Source: Lomentospora prolificans (Eukaryota > Ascomycota > Sordariomycetes > Microascales > Microascaceae). From it: a stretch of DNA of 64,000 nucleotides. This document shows, piece after piece, positions 1-11,135 of this stretch (its first letter is position 1; every line of letters starts with the position of its first letter). The notes beneath the pieces were generated by a model. The model had not been told where the DNA came from, searched no databases, and was given only the letters and a program-made list of their open reading frames with translations. The position numbers and the translations under genes were made by a program. Location: the NCBI GenBank assembly GCA_029532625.1, contig JARFXM010000003.1, forward strand, positions 62,001 through 126,000, written 5' to 3'.

Positions 1-2514
1 TTGCCGTTGTCTAGAGTGGCTAGAGTCTCAACTGCTTGGAGGAGGAGTCTACGGTCAATATTAATGTTTCCTAGAGAGAAGACATCATCTTGAGAATCGG
101 CGTAGGCCTTTATCAAAAGACCGGAATATATCACGAGCGCCGCGTTGAACGCTGGGAATATCACTGTCAGTGTCAAAGCCATTGATGTGTTCCAGGACAA
201 GACTAACTGTAATATAGCGAAAACCACCAAGCACCTAAAAGCGCTCTGTCTTCTGCCTTGGATGTCATAAAGAAGCTCATTAGCTCCAAGATACTGGTCG
301 CCGACTGGATGCATATGCGCAAACTATTGACTCCGATTTGATGGAGCGAGCTCAGGTGGTGGGCATCTCCGGCCTGATTGCTGAGGATCTCGAGATATCT
401 CTGTAGCAGTGGGCGATGCGCCAAGATACGAAGATTATGAAACCGCAGGGAGAAGATGACGCGGAATTTTGTGGCGTGGAAGGATTGCCGTTGTTCGTGC
501 ATGAGCTCCGGGGCTTCGATCGTGCGCAAGGTTGGGGGGATTCCCCTTTGCGCTTCTGAAAGTTGGTGCTCGATTTGAAACACTTGACTTGCGATTTTGA
601 AGACGTCCTGTGACAAGTCGCAATCAAGATTGCTCCCGTACAGCTCATCGAGGACGCGCCCGACAATCATATACAAGGTTCTGCGATGTCAGTATGAGGC
701 TTGAGATACGGGAAAATGCGCTCCTGCTTACAGAGTCGCGTTGTAGAAGTCAAGACTTGCGTTGGCAAGGCATAGATCGGAGGGATCCTCGTGGAGAGAT
801 GGGGTAGGCGGAAACGAGCATGGCATACAGACCCTAATGTGGGTCTCAGGGATTGCGAGCGGCCGTCCTAGCGTCATGCTCAATATACTGGATTTAGGTA
901 TTAGCACGGAAAAGATGTTTCAGATAATAGATAAGTTGGGAGAGATACCGATCCAGTAGAACGCAAGTATACCATGTTCGAACACGCATTTCTCTCTCCA
1001 AAGGATTATATCGCTCGAGCGCGTGTCGGGAATGCAAACCTAACTGATAGGACGCTTTGACCGCGAGCCCGTGGACATTCCAAGTCTGCACTGAACTCTC
1101 AGTGCCTTGGAGATAGTGACTAACCAGTAATAAATACTGGACTATTCAATGAAAATGGGATCAGCGGCAGTTGTTCTAGGGCAGGGACTGGTCAAGGTAA
1201 GGCTGACATACCGATTTCTAAGCTCGCACCGAACCGGATCTGCTTTTCGCAGAGAGCGGTGGCTCGCAAGTAATACACGTTCGATTCGGCTCTGCGTTGC
1301 TGTTGGGAGAGGTCACTCGGATAGCAGGTATTGATAGAGAGAGCCATGATCATGTTGAGCATTCCGAGCCACGACCTTCGGACTCCTTTGAAATTGTTCG
1401 CGGCAAGCTCGTGGTACGTTTTGAGAAACGAGTCCCTGTGAATGTATGGAAAGAGAAGGCCCGTGTTTAAAAAGTACTGTTGAACGAGTCGCAGTGTTTC
1501 CTCGGGTGAAGGCAAGTCGAAAGGGTTAAGAGATGGTCCATAGGGACCGCTAGACTGGACTTGGCTGGGTACGGGCGTTGGAGGGCGAGAAACTGGTAGC
1601 ACATGGCTATGCATAAATCCACCCACGGTATCCTGCCACTCCGGGACAGATTCAGCGCCAGATCTCTTCAAAACGGACATTGTGGCACTGATGATGTCAC
1701 GGGTAAATGCAATGTTTGACGACGGGCCTGTAAGAGAATTAGTTCAACTGCTTCCGTAGTCAGATGGCGGCTGAGAGGTTATTATTACCATAGAAGCCAG
1801 CATGCTCCTCCTTGGTGAAGATGACGGATCCGACACCATCAGTAGCATCGACGGCCTCAACATTGGTTTGAGGCTCTACCTCATCGATTGCAGCATCGGC
1901 GATCCTGTGCTCCGCCGCCTTGACAGGCTGTGCGGGCTGTGAGGACGGGTCTCCATCTCGACGTTCTATCTTTCCCACTCGCCCGTCTAAGCCTCGCATC
2001 TGGCGCTCTAGGGTTTCCAACCTGTATTGCAGCGAGTCCAGGTGTCTGTATAAGAGATTGGTCAGACGGTGAGCATTGAGCAAGGTGGCGGATTAACCAA
2101 CTTACTCTTTGGAAGCGGTAGCAGTATTCAAAGGCCCGGAATGGGAATACACGCAATCAAATCCTTGGGTTGAGCATGACGAACATTTTGGTCTCACACC
2201 ATCACACTGCATGGTACGACATGTTAGTATCCCATTCTTCTCATAGTGGGAGAGAGGTACAAGGCCATTGTGGGGGGAACGGGGAAATTGGTGTGGTGTG
2301 AGCATGTGTGGGTCTACCGGCCGCTTACCCTCGACTTGCGATACCTGCAATTGGCGCAGGCAACTGTGACCCTCCGGCGTTTCCCTGGCCGATTCGACCC
2401 CTGGTCCGCGCTTCGGTTGCTGTGATCGGAGCCGATGGATTCGAGTGACGCCCGGCCCACCGAGGCATCGGCTTGGCGACCGGGGCGGATATTGAGAAAC
2501 TCCCCGCCTGTCAT
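1..2514 (-). CDS. Zn2Cys6 fungal transcription factor with fungal-specific TF domain (C-terminus beyond left edge)
   Basis: Predicted nuclear, DNA-binding regulator; target genes unknown. Exons on the minus strand are 2514-2329, 2206-2106, 2045-1789, 1727-1212, 1141-949, 887-732, 680-208 and 151 to the window edge. All junctions have GT-AG ends and keep frame, giving about 677 codons in the window. The binuclear cluster is split by intron 1: Cys 53, 56, 63, 70, 73 and 80 in a CX2CX6CX6CX2CX6C pattern after a basic KRRR. A short coiled-coil-like linker (LQYRLETLERQMRGLD) follows. The fungal_trans region starts near residue 255 (PSPEETLRLVQQYF, then LLFPYIHRDSF) and includes a WYTCVLLDR...MTLGRP segment typical of the family. 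The ATG at 2514 was chosen because the open frame farther upstream reads into Met-rich low complexity. The first two residues of exon 5 depend on choosing the acceptor at 1142. Confidence 0.85.
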
Positions 2515-2884
2515 GGTTCTGCCAAGTGCAGTCCGTTCGCGGGGAGAAGAATCTTTCGTACGTTTACGGGGGGCGGGGAAAAAGGAGAAGACGGCCAAGG
2601 TGGGAGCGGGCCTGCGGAGAAAGGAGAACGGTAAGCGGGCACGATTGGGTCGTGCAAATTGGACGTCGTTCTCGCATGGAGTAGCCGAGGGTAGCCAAAA
2701 GGTAAGTCCGTTAACTCCCCGACTAGACCGGGTTTGCCGGGATGCCCGAGCCACAGCGGACTCTACGCCACGCACGTGATGCCTCTCGACAGTTCCACAA
2801 GGGGCGTGAGGCTGGAGTTGATGATTCAATGTGTGGAAAGAAGATAAGTTTGCGGGTGGAATCGCCCATATGTGAACCAGCTCA

Positions 2885-3045
2885 TATCTATCACTTATCG
2901 CCATCATTATTCTCATCGCCATTATCATCCCCATCTCTATCCCCATCATCATCACCATCCCCATTCTATCCCCATTCTATCCTCATCGCTCTCCCCATCA
3001 CAATCCTTATCGCGATCCTTATTGCTATCCCAATGACTATTACTG
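2885..3045. repeat. Degenerate CATC/CCAT pyrimidine-biased low-complexity tract
   Basis: About 160 bases of imperfect CCATCA/CCATT/CTATCC units on the plus strand. On the minus strand it reads as a meaningless Met/Ile-rich peptide, so it is not coding. It lies about 370 bases upstream of the regulator's start codon. Confidence 0.8.
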
Positions 3046-3724
3046 TATACTTTGGTTTGCGTATAAGTTCTAGCCAACCACATGTATCGATATAGGTTTC
3101 CAGATTCCAAATAGGTCACTCACAGTATAAAGTTAGCTGCAAAATACATGGTTATTCCATTTAGTACTCACTAGTTGCTAGTAGAGCTAGCGTTAATTCT
3201 ATAGGCCTGCAAAGTATGGAAGAAGTAGAAAATACAGCCAAAAAAGTTCCTGCAGGTCCCTCTGAAGCTGCTCTTTAAATACTTTCCAGAAAGCTGCTGT
3301 CTCTTCCATGCAGTCAGAACTTGTGGAGCGATATCACTATTGCGCAAAATTAATTGTGGCTCTTTAAGTTACACGAACTTCTCCGTGATGACGCCTTTGC
3401 CAATATAGTAGGACGATATCGCTGCTGTTAGTATTATGCCATACTTCAATCGTAGCTATTCAATCGTTCAAGTCAGTCAAGTCGGGGTATCAGCTAAATC
3501 TGTTAAGTCGACGGGCTCCGCAAATCCCCACTCCGCTCCAAGCGCCGTCAGTTGGCACTCCCTGGGCTTGGCTGTCATCGCGGCTTGGATTTATGGCTCC
3601 CCTGAGCGGTTGAGAGCACAGACCCTTTTTTTGAAAAGCTAATAACTTCCACTGCTTGACTTTTCAGACAGAGCTATTATACGACTTCAGTGACTGCTCG
3701 TCCATGAAATGCCTTGACTAAGCT

Positions 3725-3772
3725 TATCCGTGCCACGCACCCCCTCCCCGGAGGGGGTGCGTGGCACGGATA
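3725..3772. repeat. Perfect 23-bp inverted repeat with 2-nt loop
   Basis: The left arm is 3725-3747, the loop is the dinucleotide CC at 3748-3749 and the right arm is 3750-3772. The arms match at all 23 positions, starting TATCCGTGCCACGC and ending next to the loop in CCCCCTCC. The pairing stops abruptly outside the arms. It lies in a gene-free interval with no run of T after it and no adjacent coding sequence that would make it an obvious terminator. Confidence 0.95.
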
Positions 3773-4160
3773 CCATGTTAGCAAGTAGGAACGCAGAATA
3801 CCCTCGGTCAGCTTGGCGCGCCACGTAGACAAACTCTTCTTATTCTGCGAGTAAGCTTACGGAAAGTTCCCATGCTTGTGAGCCAATAGGCTAATATGCG
3901 CCGGTCGGTTGCAGAGCGTGAGCGCATGATGTTGCCGTTTTAGGGCATGGACCCGGCGATGCATCAGCACGAGCTGTGGGGAGGCAGAACGCCCCGAGTA
4001 TTAAACAAAAGAGTTATTGTTTTCTTTGAACTGGGATTTTGCTCAATTTATAGCAGTGCATCACCTTCTTCAAGCTTGGCCGCAATTTTTTCTTTTTTGA
4101 CTCCCGCCGTCTCTTCTGTAATAAATAATTCTGCATCATTCCCCGGCAAACTAAAGTTCG

Positions 4161-5012
4161 ATGATGAAGCCGATATTCATTCTTGTGCCCGGTGCCTGGC
4201 ACCAAGCTGACCATTTCAAGACCTTTTCGGAACATCTCGAAAAGGCGGGATATGCCTCCGAGGCAGTTAAACCGGGCTGTATGAACTCGTCGCCGCCAAC
4301 GGAGTCGTTCCAACCCGACGTCGACGCGTGCAAAGCGGTTCTGATCAGCCATCTTAGCAGAGGCAATGACGTCATCCTATGTATGCACTCATACGGAGGC
4401 TTTGTCGGCACTGAGACGTCGGGCCTCATTGTCGCGGATGCCGAAAAGTATCCCGGCAAGATCCGGCGCTTGGTATATATGACGGCCTATGTACCCATCG
4501 AAGGACAAACAGTGTCGCAGATGGTTGGCGAGGTGCCGGCACCTCTGGCAGACCTAAGTCATGTGGTTATTGACCTGGTACGTCGCTGTTCAGCGAGAGA
4601 AATACCATGGATCTTTTTTTATTAACCGACTAGAAAATAGGAAAACAGAATCTACGGTCTTCACGCTGACCTCGCCGAAGAGGTCTTTTACCACGATGTC
4701 CCCCAGCCGGAGAGATCCAGGTGTGCCTCGTTGCTCGGTGTGCATCCGATGAGCTCGTTCGAGTCACCCACCACCGTCGCGGGATGGAGGAAAATCCCAT
4801 CGACGTTTATTTACGCCAAGAACGATCGAATCCTTCTGTTGCATCATCAGGAAAACATGGTGAAAAAGGCCGAAGAGGTTGTAGACGAAGGCGCGATAAT
4901 CCCCTTTGACGGACCGCTCGGCAAGTTCTATGTGGAGTCGGGGCACACACCATTTGCGGCGAAGACAGAAGAGGTTGTGGACGTTCTGAAAAGGTTGGCA
5001 TCCGAATCTTGA
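4161..5012 (+). CDS. Alpha/beta-hydrolase fold protein (esterase-like)
   Basis: Predicted cytosolic hydrolase of 262 aa; substrate unknown. Exons are 4161-4577 and 4641-5012, joined in phase 0 by a 63-nt GT-AG intron. The N-terminal strand FILVPGAWHQADHF carries the oxyanion-hole-type HGxW-like turn (PGAWH). The nucleophile elbow is MHSYGG with Ser77. Asp201 (YAKNDRILL) and His241 (ESGHTPF) complete a canonical Ser-Asp-His triad. Length and layout fit the small AB_hydrolase_6-like group that includes plant methylesterase relatives and bacterial salicylate-esterase-like enzymes. There is no signal peptide. Two Met codons lie at the start (4161 and 4164), so the start is uncertain by one residue. 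It stands alone, so the neighbourhood gives no substrate clue. Confidence 0.85.
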
Positions 5013-6586
5013 AGTGGATATTATTCTGGATTGTCAAAGTTCATGGCTCCTGCCTGAATGCCGAAAGAAAAAAAGGAAAAAAAAAAAAAAAGGGAATCGC
5101 CTTTGACGGACTTGGCTCACCAACATCGTCTTGTGCTGCTTTGTGCGCTTAGTGCCAGATGGAAATGGAGAAAATCGCTTAGCAGTGGCTAGGCTTGCTT
5201 GTTAGGAGGAGTCGGTTGTCATTCCGCTTCAGCGAGGCACCCAAGGCTGGTGCCACATGATGGAAGCATTACTCATTACTCGCCAACCCTCTAGCTGCTG
5301 CTACAGTATTATTATACAATAAAGCCGCTGATGTGACCCTCACGATAGTCTAGTTGCTTCTTTTTTTTTTTTTTTTTTTTTTTTTGTTCTTTTAACTCTT
5401 GGACACCTATGATCTAATACTCTTTCTAGTTCGCGTAGTAGACGTGCCAGCCGAATCTCCATGCCCTTGCTCTATTAAGGAGCCAAGGGCTCTCCATTCC
5501 ACGATACTTCTTCCCTCCTCCTCCCTGTGCCACCTTTTGCAATCGTATCAATTTGTACGGCTTCGTTCTATTCATGTTCGCGCGGACGCTCTGAGGCGAC
5601 ATGCTCACGGAAGGTAGCCTAGTTCAGTAATCTCGTGCCATGGTTTATTTGACCTCTTACTGTTTTTGATCGAAGGCTTGCTGGATTCCAGAGTTTGGCT
5701 TGTTGCAGATCCAACCAAGTGCAGCCAGTTTGGTCTTTGGGCAAAAGTGACCTGCCTCTCGTGGCAAGGGCACCGAGAAGGAATCGGAAATACTTCTGCA
5801 TCCAGAAATGATTGGCACCGCATCTCTTCGTTTTGGGCCCCCCAGATTTTTCTTCGAATCCCAGGAATCCGTACGACTTTGACCAACTCCACCAAATCAA
5901 GGGATCGAATGCCAGCCATATCGGCACCCGGAACAAACCTTGGCGCGAAAGCCAGCTGCAGCGACGGCGGCGTACAGGTGCAGGGTGGGCAAGGGGCCTT
6001 GAATTCAACTATTAGTTCCCCCCTTCGCCTCGGACCTTCTTACCCCGCAATAGCGTGTCGTGGTAGCACTTGGAGGAGGCAAAGACGGGCCATCTTACGG
6101 CCCTATTGCGGCCCATACTGGCATATGACGAGTTGCTTGCTGGAGCCCGTGGTATGTCTTTTTCGGCATGAGGCCAATTATAGCAGATACAGCCGTCTGC
6201 ATTTCGATGCCGGGCGACGATTTTTCCTTGAACGGTCACTGCAGCGCGAGGGTGATTAATTCAATATCCGGTTTCTCGAGGCGGGGCTTGTGCCGGCGAA
6301 TGCTACCAGGATCAACTGGAGACCTAGTTCTCCATAGTACTGCTGGCGGTTATGATCAACATAGATGCAATGTCAACCCGCTTCGGCACCCATTCTAATG
6401 TGCAACGTTACGGCACACCCGCAGTGCCTCGGCGTGTACTGGCCCGCGTGGTGGTTCGTATGGGAGTATACAATTAGCTGTATAGCCAAGCTCTGCCCTG
6501 CGCGTCTGGGGCAGTCTGTTCTGCTTCTTCTTCTCCCACGTCGTGTTCGCGATCTTCACTCATCGCTAGATCGATTCAACGTGACA
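5013..6586. other. Intergenic region, long leader of the downstream transporter
   Basis: It contains an A-rich tract (5064-5091) just after the hydrolase and a T25 homopolymer (5361-5385). Several overlapping open frames between 5600 and 6260 on both strands lack codon-level or motif support. I see no gene here. Confidence 0.55.
5361..5385. repeat. T25 homopolymer
   Basis: An uninterrupted run of 25 T residues in intergenic DNA. It is a likely site of sequencing or assembly length error. Confidence 0.95.
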
Positions 6587-8664
6587 ATGTTTCGAATTAG
6601 CAGCGTATACGCCATTTGCGGCATTGCCGCCATTGGTAAGTCACTGTGGCAGGAACTTGGTGCTCGTCGAATTAATTTAGACTTGCATGCATAATAGTGG
6701 AACAGTTCTAGAACTTTGCTAACGAGCTATGTGCCTCTAGGTGGTGGTCTTTTTGGTTTCGATATCAGCTCGATGAGCGGCGTGTTGGGCACTCAAGCTT
6801 ACAAGAGATACTTCCACGATCCCAAGTCTTACAGGCAGGGCGGTATCACCTGTTCTATGCCCGCCGGATCCCTCGTGGGTGCTCTAGCTAGTTCTTTTCT
6901 TGCCGACAAACTCTCTCGAAAGGTCGCTCTTCAGATCTCCTGCATCCTCTGGATCATTGGGTCCATCATCCAGTGTGCCGCCCAGAATGTAGGCATGCTC
7001 TGCGCCGGCCGTGTCATTGCCGGTCTCTGCGTCGGTATCGCTTCCTCCATCGTCCCCGTGTACCAGTCCGAGATTGCCCCCAAGGAAATCCGTGGACGCG
7101 TCGTCAGTTTGCAGCAGTGGGCCATCACCTGGGGTATCTTGATTCAATACTTTATCCAGTACGGAGCTGCCCAGGGAATCGGCGGCGGCCCCGACGACCG
7201 CAACCAGCCTACTGCCGCTTTCAGGATTCCTTGGGGTGTGCAGGCCGTACCCGGTCTCGTTCTCCTTGTCGCGCTTTTCTTCTGCCCTTACAGCCCTCGA
7301 TGGCTCGCCTCCAAGGATAGGTTGGAGGAGGCTCTTGATGTCCTCGCTAGCCTCCATGGAAATGGCGACAAGAGTCATCCAAAGGTGCTCGCCCAGTACC
7401 AGGAGATCCAGGAGGCTCTTCGCTTCGAGCGTGAGGAGGCCGTCTCTAGTTTCAAGGCCCTCACCAACAGGCGTATGATTCGACGTGTCATCCTGGGTAT
7501 GTCCATTCAGGCATGGAGCCAGCTTTGCGGCATGAACATCATGATGTGTAAGTTTAATGGCCCGGCTCCCCCCGTGGGATCTCTTGAGCGTGTTCTAACC
7601 TGGGGCTTTATATATTAGACTATATCGTCTACATTATGGAGGGAGCTCAGATTGCGTCGCCATTGTTGACCGCTTCCATTCAATACATCATCAACGTCGC
7701 GCTTACTCTCCCCGCCATCTTATTCCTTGATCGATGGGGACGCAGGCCCCCTCTTATAATTGGCTCCTTCCTCATGATGACTTGGCTGTTCATCTCTGGT
7801 ATGAAGCTCGAAACGTATCCACGATATAGGGAAGCGAAGCAAAACACTGACTTTGCTGGTTCTAGGTGCCCTTCAGCAGGCCTACGGACAACCTAATACT
7901 CCCGAGACCCAGGACGACTCGAACAAGGACATCAGCTGGATTGTCAACGGCAAGCCTGCCGTTTCCAAGGCCGTCGTTGCGTGCTCGTACCTTTTCGTCG
8001 CTACCTTCGCCACAACCTGGGGTCCGACCTCTTGGACTTACCCCGCTGAGATCTTCCCCAGCAAGATTAGGGCCAAGGCTGTCTCGCTCTCTACCGCCAC
8101 CAATTGGTTCTTCAACATGATCCTTGCTTTTGCTGTCCCTCCGCTCCGTAAGTTCCATTCCTTGCTCGCAACAGTGTGACGGTTTCCTTATTACTAATTC
8201 GAATTTTAGTGTGGAATATCAAGTGAGTATTATCTGGTCTCGGCTTATGGCGAATTTTAGAGGTGACTAGGATTCGTCGAAATTTCGAGTTGCTAACCTT
8301 GAGCTTTCCCGTAATCAGCTACAATATGTACTACATCTTCGCTACCTGCAAGTTTACCAATCCTCCAGCCGTCGGCAGTGCACACGCTAACGCTCCTTAT
8401 AGTCAACGGGCTTGCTTTCATCCACATGTTCTTGACCGCGCACGAGACCAAGGTGAGGACAGTATCACTAACGACTATATTCGCGTCGCTTGCTAATGGT
8501 ACGACTAGGGATACACCCTTGAGGAAATGGACGACGTTTTTGACTCCGGCGTCCCCGCTTGGAAGACTCACACGAAGAAGAGCCGATTGGAGGAGCTCGA
8601 AAAGGAGATTGAGAAGGGTAACATCAAGGTTCCTACTGGGGTTGAAGCTGAAAAGCACGAGTAG
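6587..8664 (+). CDS. MFS sugar transporter (hexose/monosaccharide type)
   Basis: Plasma-membrane proton-coupled sugar uptake protein, predicted 521 aa, 12 transmembrane helices. Exons are 6587-6635, 6741-7547, 7619-7798, 7866-8147, 8210-8222, 8319-8347, 8403-8452 and 8509-8664. Family signatures are GLFGFDISSMSG in helix 1, RVIAGLCVGIASSIVPVYQSE, EIRGR, the central SPRWL, a CGMNIMMYY helix, SWTYPAEIFPSKIRAKA and the C-terminal ETKGYTLEEMDDVF. Two features are odd. Exon 5 is only 13 nt. The intron at 8348-8402 must use a GC donor (T|GCAAGT) to keep the frame, because the alternative GT two bases downstream breaks it. The first exon is only 49 nt. It resembles fungal glucose/xylose permeases; the substrate cannot be assigned. 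Confidence 0.9.
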
Positions 8665-10179
8665 CTGGCAGAGTCTTTATCTCGGTGTACCTTAAAGGCT
8701 CTCTCACATACTGAGATCATCATTCCGTATTAGCCTATCGATATCCGCTAATATCAACCCGTGTACCACCATCTCAAGTCGAAGAGATGGAATTAGTATT
8801 CCTTTTCGCCGCTTCAATTGTACTTCCAGCTGGAAAACTGTGGTTAAAACTGAACCTTCTCCGCCTGACGTATAGCTGACCACCGTTTCACCAATTAGGC
8901 GCAACGTTCTTGGTAGCTGGCAGGTATGTCAGCTGCTTTTCGGTTTAAGTGGTGTTGGGGCTGACATCGTCCTGCGTAAGGGACTGGAAAGAAGAGAACG
9001 AGGGGAGACACCCCAGGGAAGCTTATTATTAGATTCCGGTGTTTCGCCACTGAGAGAAGCCATAGCTTGCGGTGACTCTGACACCGCCTTCATATATACA
9101 GTTGCATTGGTTGTTTGCGGGGAAACATAGATTAGGCAGCGCTGTGATCGGCGCTTTGCAGACCTATTACCGTCGGCAAGGCCCAGCCAAGGGAAAGAGC
9201 ATGCTGATCTCAGGTTTATTGCCATATTAGGATCGAGATCTGCGAGTTGTTCAGGCCCCTAGAAAAGCCGGGCTCGGCGTTGCGGTCCAGCCACGATAGT
9301 CTCAACCAGCCACGTTGATCGGCGACGTCACCGTCGCTGCGGACAACGGACCGAGCGATTATTAATTTTGGGAGGGTGAGACCACTTGGAACGAGCGGAC
9401 GCGTCTGGTGAGACTTTGTGACACTGCTCTGCGTTCAGCTCACCGCGACTCAGCTGCTTAACCGCGCATCATTCCTCCATTAGGCGATATCTGACAAGCC
9501 CTACGAGTCGATCTTGGGAGATTCGTGGACTCATCTTACTGCCAAATTGTACCGCGTTTACCTGCCACCTGAACCGTCCTTGGTTTGGTAAGGTGCACTG
9601 TGGCCAAACTATTGGTAAACAGCCAACTTGACCCCTGAAATGAAGGGCGCTAAGATCTACGTCGCCCTTCCATCTGCGCCTGTTTGGAAGTGGAATATGT
9701 TTTCGTCCGGCAACAAAAAGCAAAGACCTTTTGTTTAACATCGGACGGATTACGCTCCGACGATATTCGCTGTAGGACTTGCACGAGTTTCTCCACGTCG
9801 ACCCTGCTCAGATGACTTCTCCTTTGGAATCGATTGCCAAGATACGAGCGCTCGCAGACGTATACCTCCTCAGATGGACAGTCCATGGAGAGGATCCAGC
9901 GAGAACACCATGAGACCAATTACTGCTGGACTTGTTCACTGCCACCGGCATCAGCACGGTGTCATCCTCGAGAATAGACATGGCTGACTTCTGAAAAGGG
10001 ACGTATTGAAGATAAAGCAAGCCACCAGGGGAGATATAAATGAGCACTTCCTCCGCAACATGGTTTTGCCTTCTTCTCTCAAGCCAATAATCGAAATATA
10101 ATTCATCTTCTACCTACTTCCTATACTAGCCACCTACGCCTTTTTATTCTTGGACACTCCTCGGCTATTCTTGAGCAAG
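8665..10179. other. Intergenic region, no supported gene
   Basis: Between 9469 and 10047 several minus-strand frames overlap, and some look mildly coding-like. Each is interrupted and no splice pattern joins them, so I do not call a gene. The last 150 bases act as the promoter of the secreted cysteine-rich gene. Confidence 0.5.
10035..10040 (+). promoter_or_regulatory. TATA box of the small secreted protein gene
   Basis: TATAAA in the context AGATATAAATG, 140 bases upstream of the ATG at 10180. The spacing suits a fungal core promoter. Assigned from position and sequence only. Confidence 0.5.
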
Positions 10180-10671
10180 ATGAAGGCCGTCTCTGTTTTT
10201 GCTGTCCTCGCTGCCGTTGCCTCCGCTGCTGAGATGAGAGCTTGCACCGGCACCGGCATGAACGGAGCCTGCGAAGTCGGAGTAAGTCTCCTATGTATAT
10301 GAACACGACATTATTGAATTCAGCTAACGAGAATTTAGACTTCACCGTAAAGTCGCCCTTTTAATGGCACCCGTTGAACAGAATAATGTACTAATAGATT
10401 TACTCCACAGTGGAAAATATACCACGGGCGGAACCTGGCACTCGTACAACTGGCGATCGTCCATCAACCGCTGCGTCAGAGTTTGCAGTGGCTGCAACGT
10501 AAGGCCCTTGGGGTGACGTTTGAAAAGTGCAAGTTTACACGCTGACTTTCGTTTTCACAGAGCCTCGGTTGGCGCTGCCAGGACTACTCTAACAGCAATA
10601 TTGGATTCAACAAGTTCATCATCTTTGACTGGGCCAACGGCTCCGGACCTGACAGTGCTACTTGCTGCTAG
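10180..10671 (+). CDS. Small secreted cysteine-rich protein (effector-like)
   Basis: Predicted 102 aa, exported through the secretory pathway. Exons are 10180-10281, 10339-10346, 10411-10498 and 10561-10671. A clear signal peptide (MKAVSVFAVLAAVASA) precedes a mature chain of about 86 residues with eight Cys, including a terminal Cys-Cys before the stop, a pattern that suggests four disulfides. The mature chain also has YNWRSS, GWRCQDYSN and a C-terminal FIIFDWANGSG. Exon 2 is only 8 nt (ACTTCACC). It is needed because direct splicing of exon 1 to exon 3 changes frame and destroys the Cys-rich reading. I recognise no named family. Small size, secretion and Cys content are typical of fungal effectors or antimicrobial-like proteins, which is inference. 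A TATA box lies 140 bases upstream. Confidence 0.8.
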
Positions 10672-11135
10672 ATGCCTCAGTCCCGCTGCTAAATATGGGG
10701 GCGGCCGAAATGGAGTTGTTTAGCTATACATATTGTGAACCCACTTGTTCAGTTCCAAACCGAGCTAAACTAAATTGAACGTTTTCTGCTATATATGCCT
10801 CCTATCTCATATGTGCCAATTAACTCGAACGCGCTTGGGGTTGACCGTTGTCCTAGGAGCAAACATCACCTCTAGATAGACCACTGTTTAAAATAAGAGT
10901 AGCTAACTATCACACCCACGGGGGAACCTGTAGTTATAACACCGCCGCGCCTGTAAGGAAGCCATAAATGCAGCTGTCATAATAGATTGTCAAGGTCAAC
11001 TAGCGGGGAACAAGTGTTTCCTCTATCAATCTCCCCCTGGGCACAAGTCGTCGCCGCATACCCTAGCGATGAGTCGATGATTAGCTGACAACAAGTCTCG
11101 ATTTCGATTGGTAGTCGCTCGGTATTTTTTTGTAC
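10672..11135. other. Intergenic region between convergent genes
   Basis: The 3' flanks of the secreted cysteine-rich gene (plus) and the next secreted gene (minus). AT-rich in part; no coding signal seen. Confidence 0.6.

Larger units (their letters stand above)
2515..4160. other. Intergenic region without a supported gene
   Basis: This is the head-to-head interval between the regulator and the alpha/beta hydrolase. The part nearest the regulator is GC-rich. It is followed by a CATC-type low-complexity tract (about 2885-3045), an AT-richer stretch (3100-3450) with no continuous frame, and the perfect hairpin at 3725-3772. No conserved coding segment was recognised on either strand. Confidence 0.6.

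Noticed and set aside
2515..2964. N-terminal extension of the first regulator through a Met-rich stretch
   Set aside because: The extension is translated CATC low-complexity DNA; the ATG at 2514 gives a normal start just before the zinc cluster.
5666..6259. 197-codon plus-strand open frame
   Set aside because: No motif, unusual composition, competing frames on the other strand and no splice partner.
9469..10047. Possible minus-strand gene
   Set aside because: Two coding-like frames are interrupted by stops and no GT-AG combination joins them.
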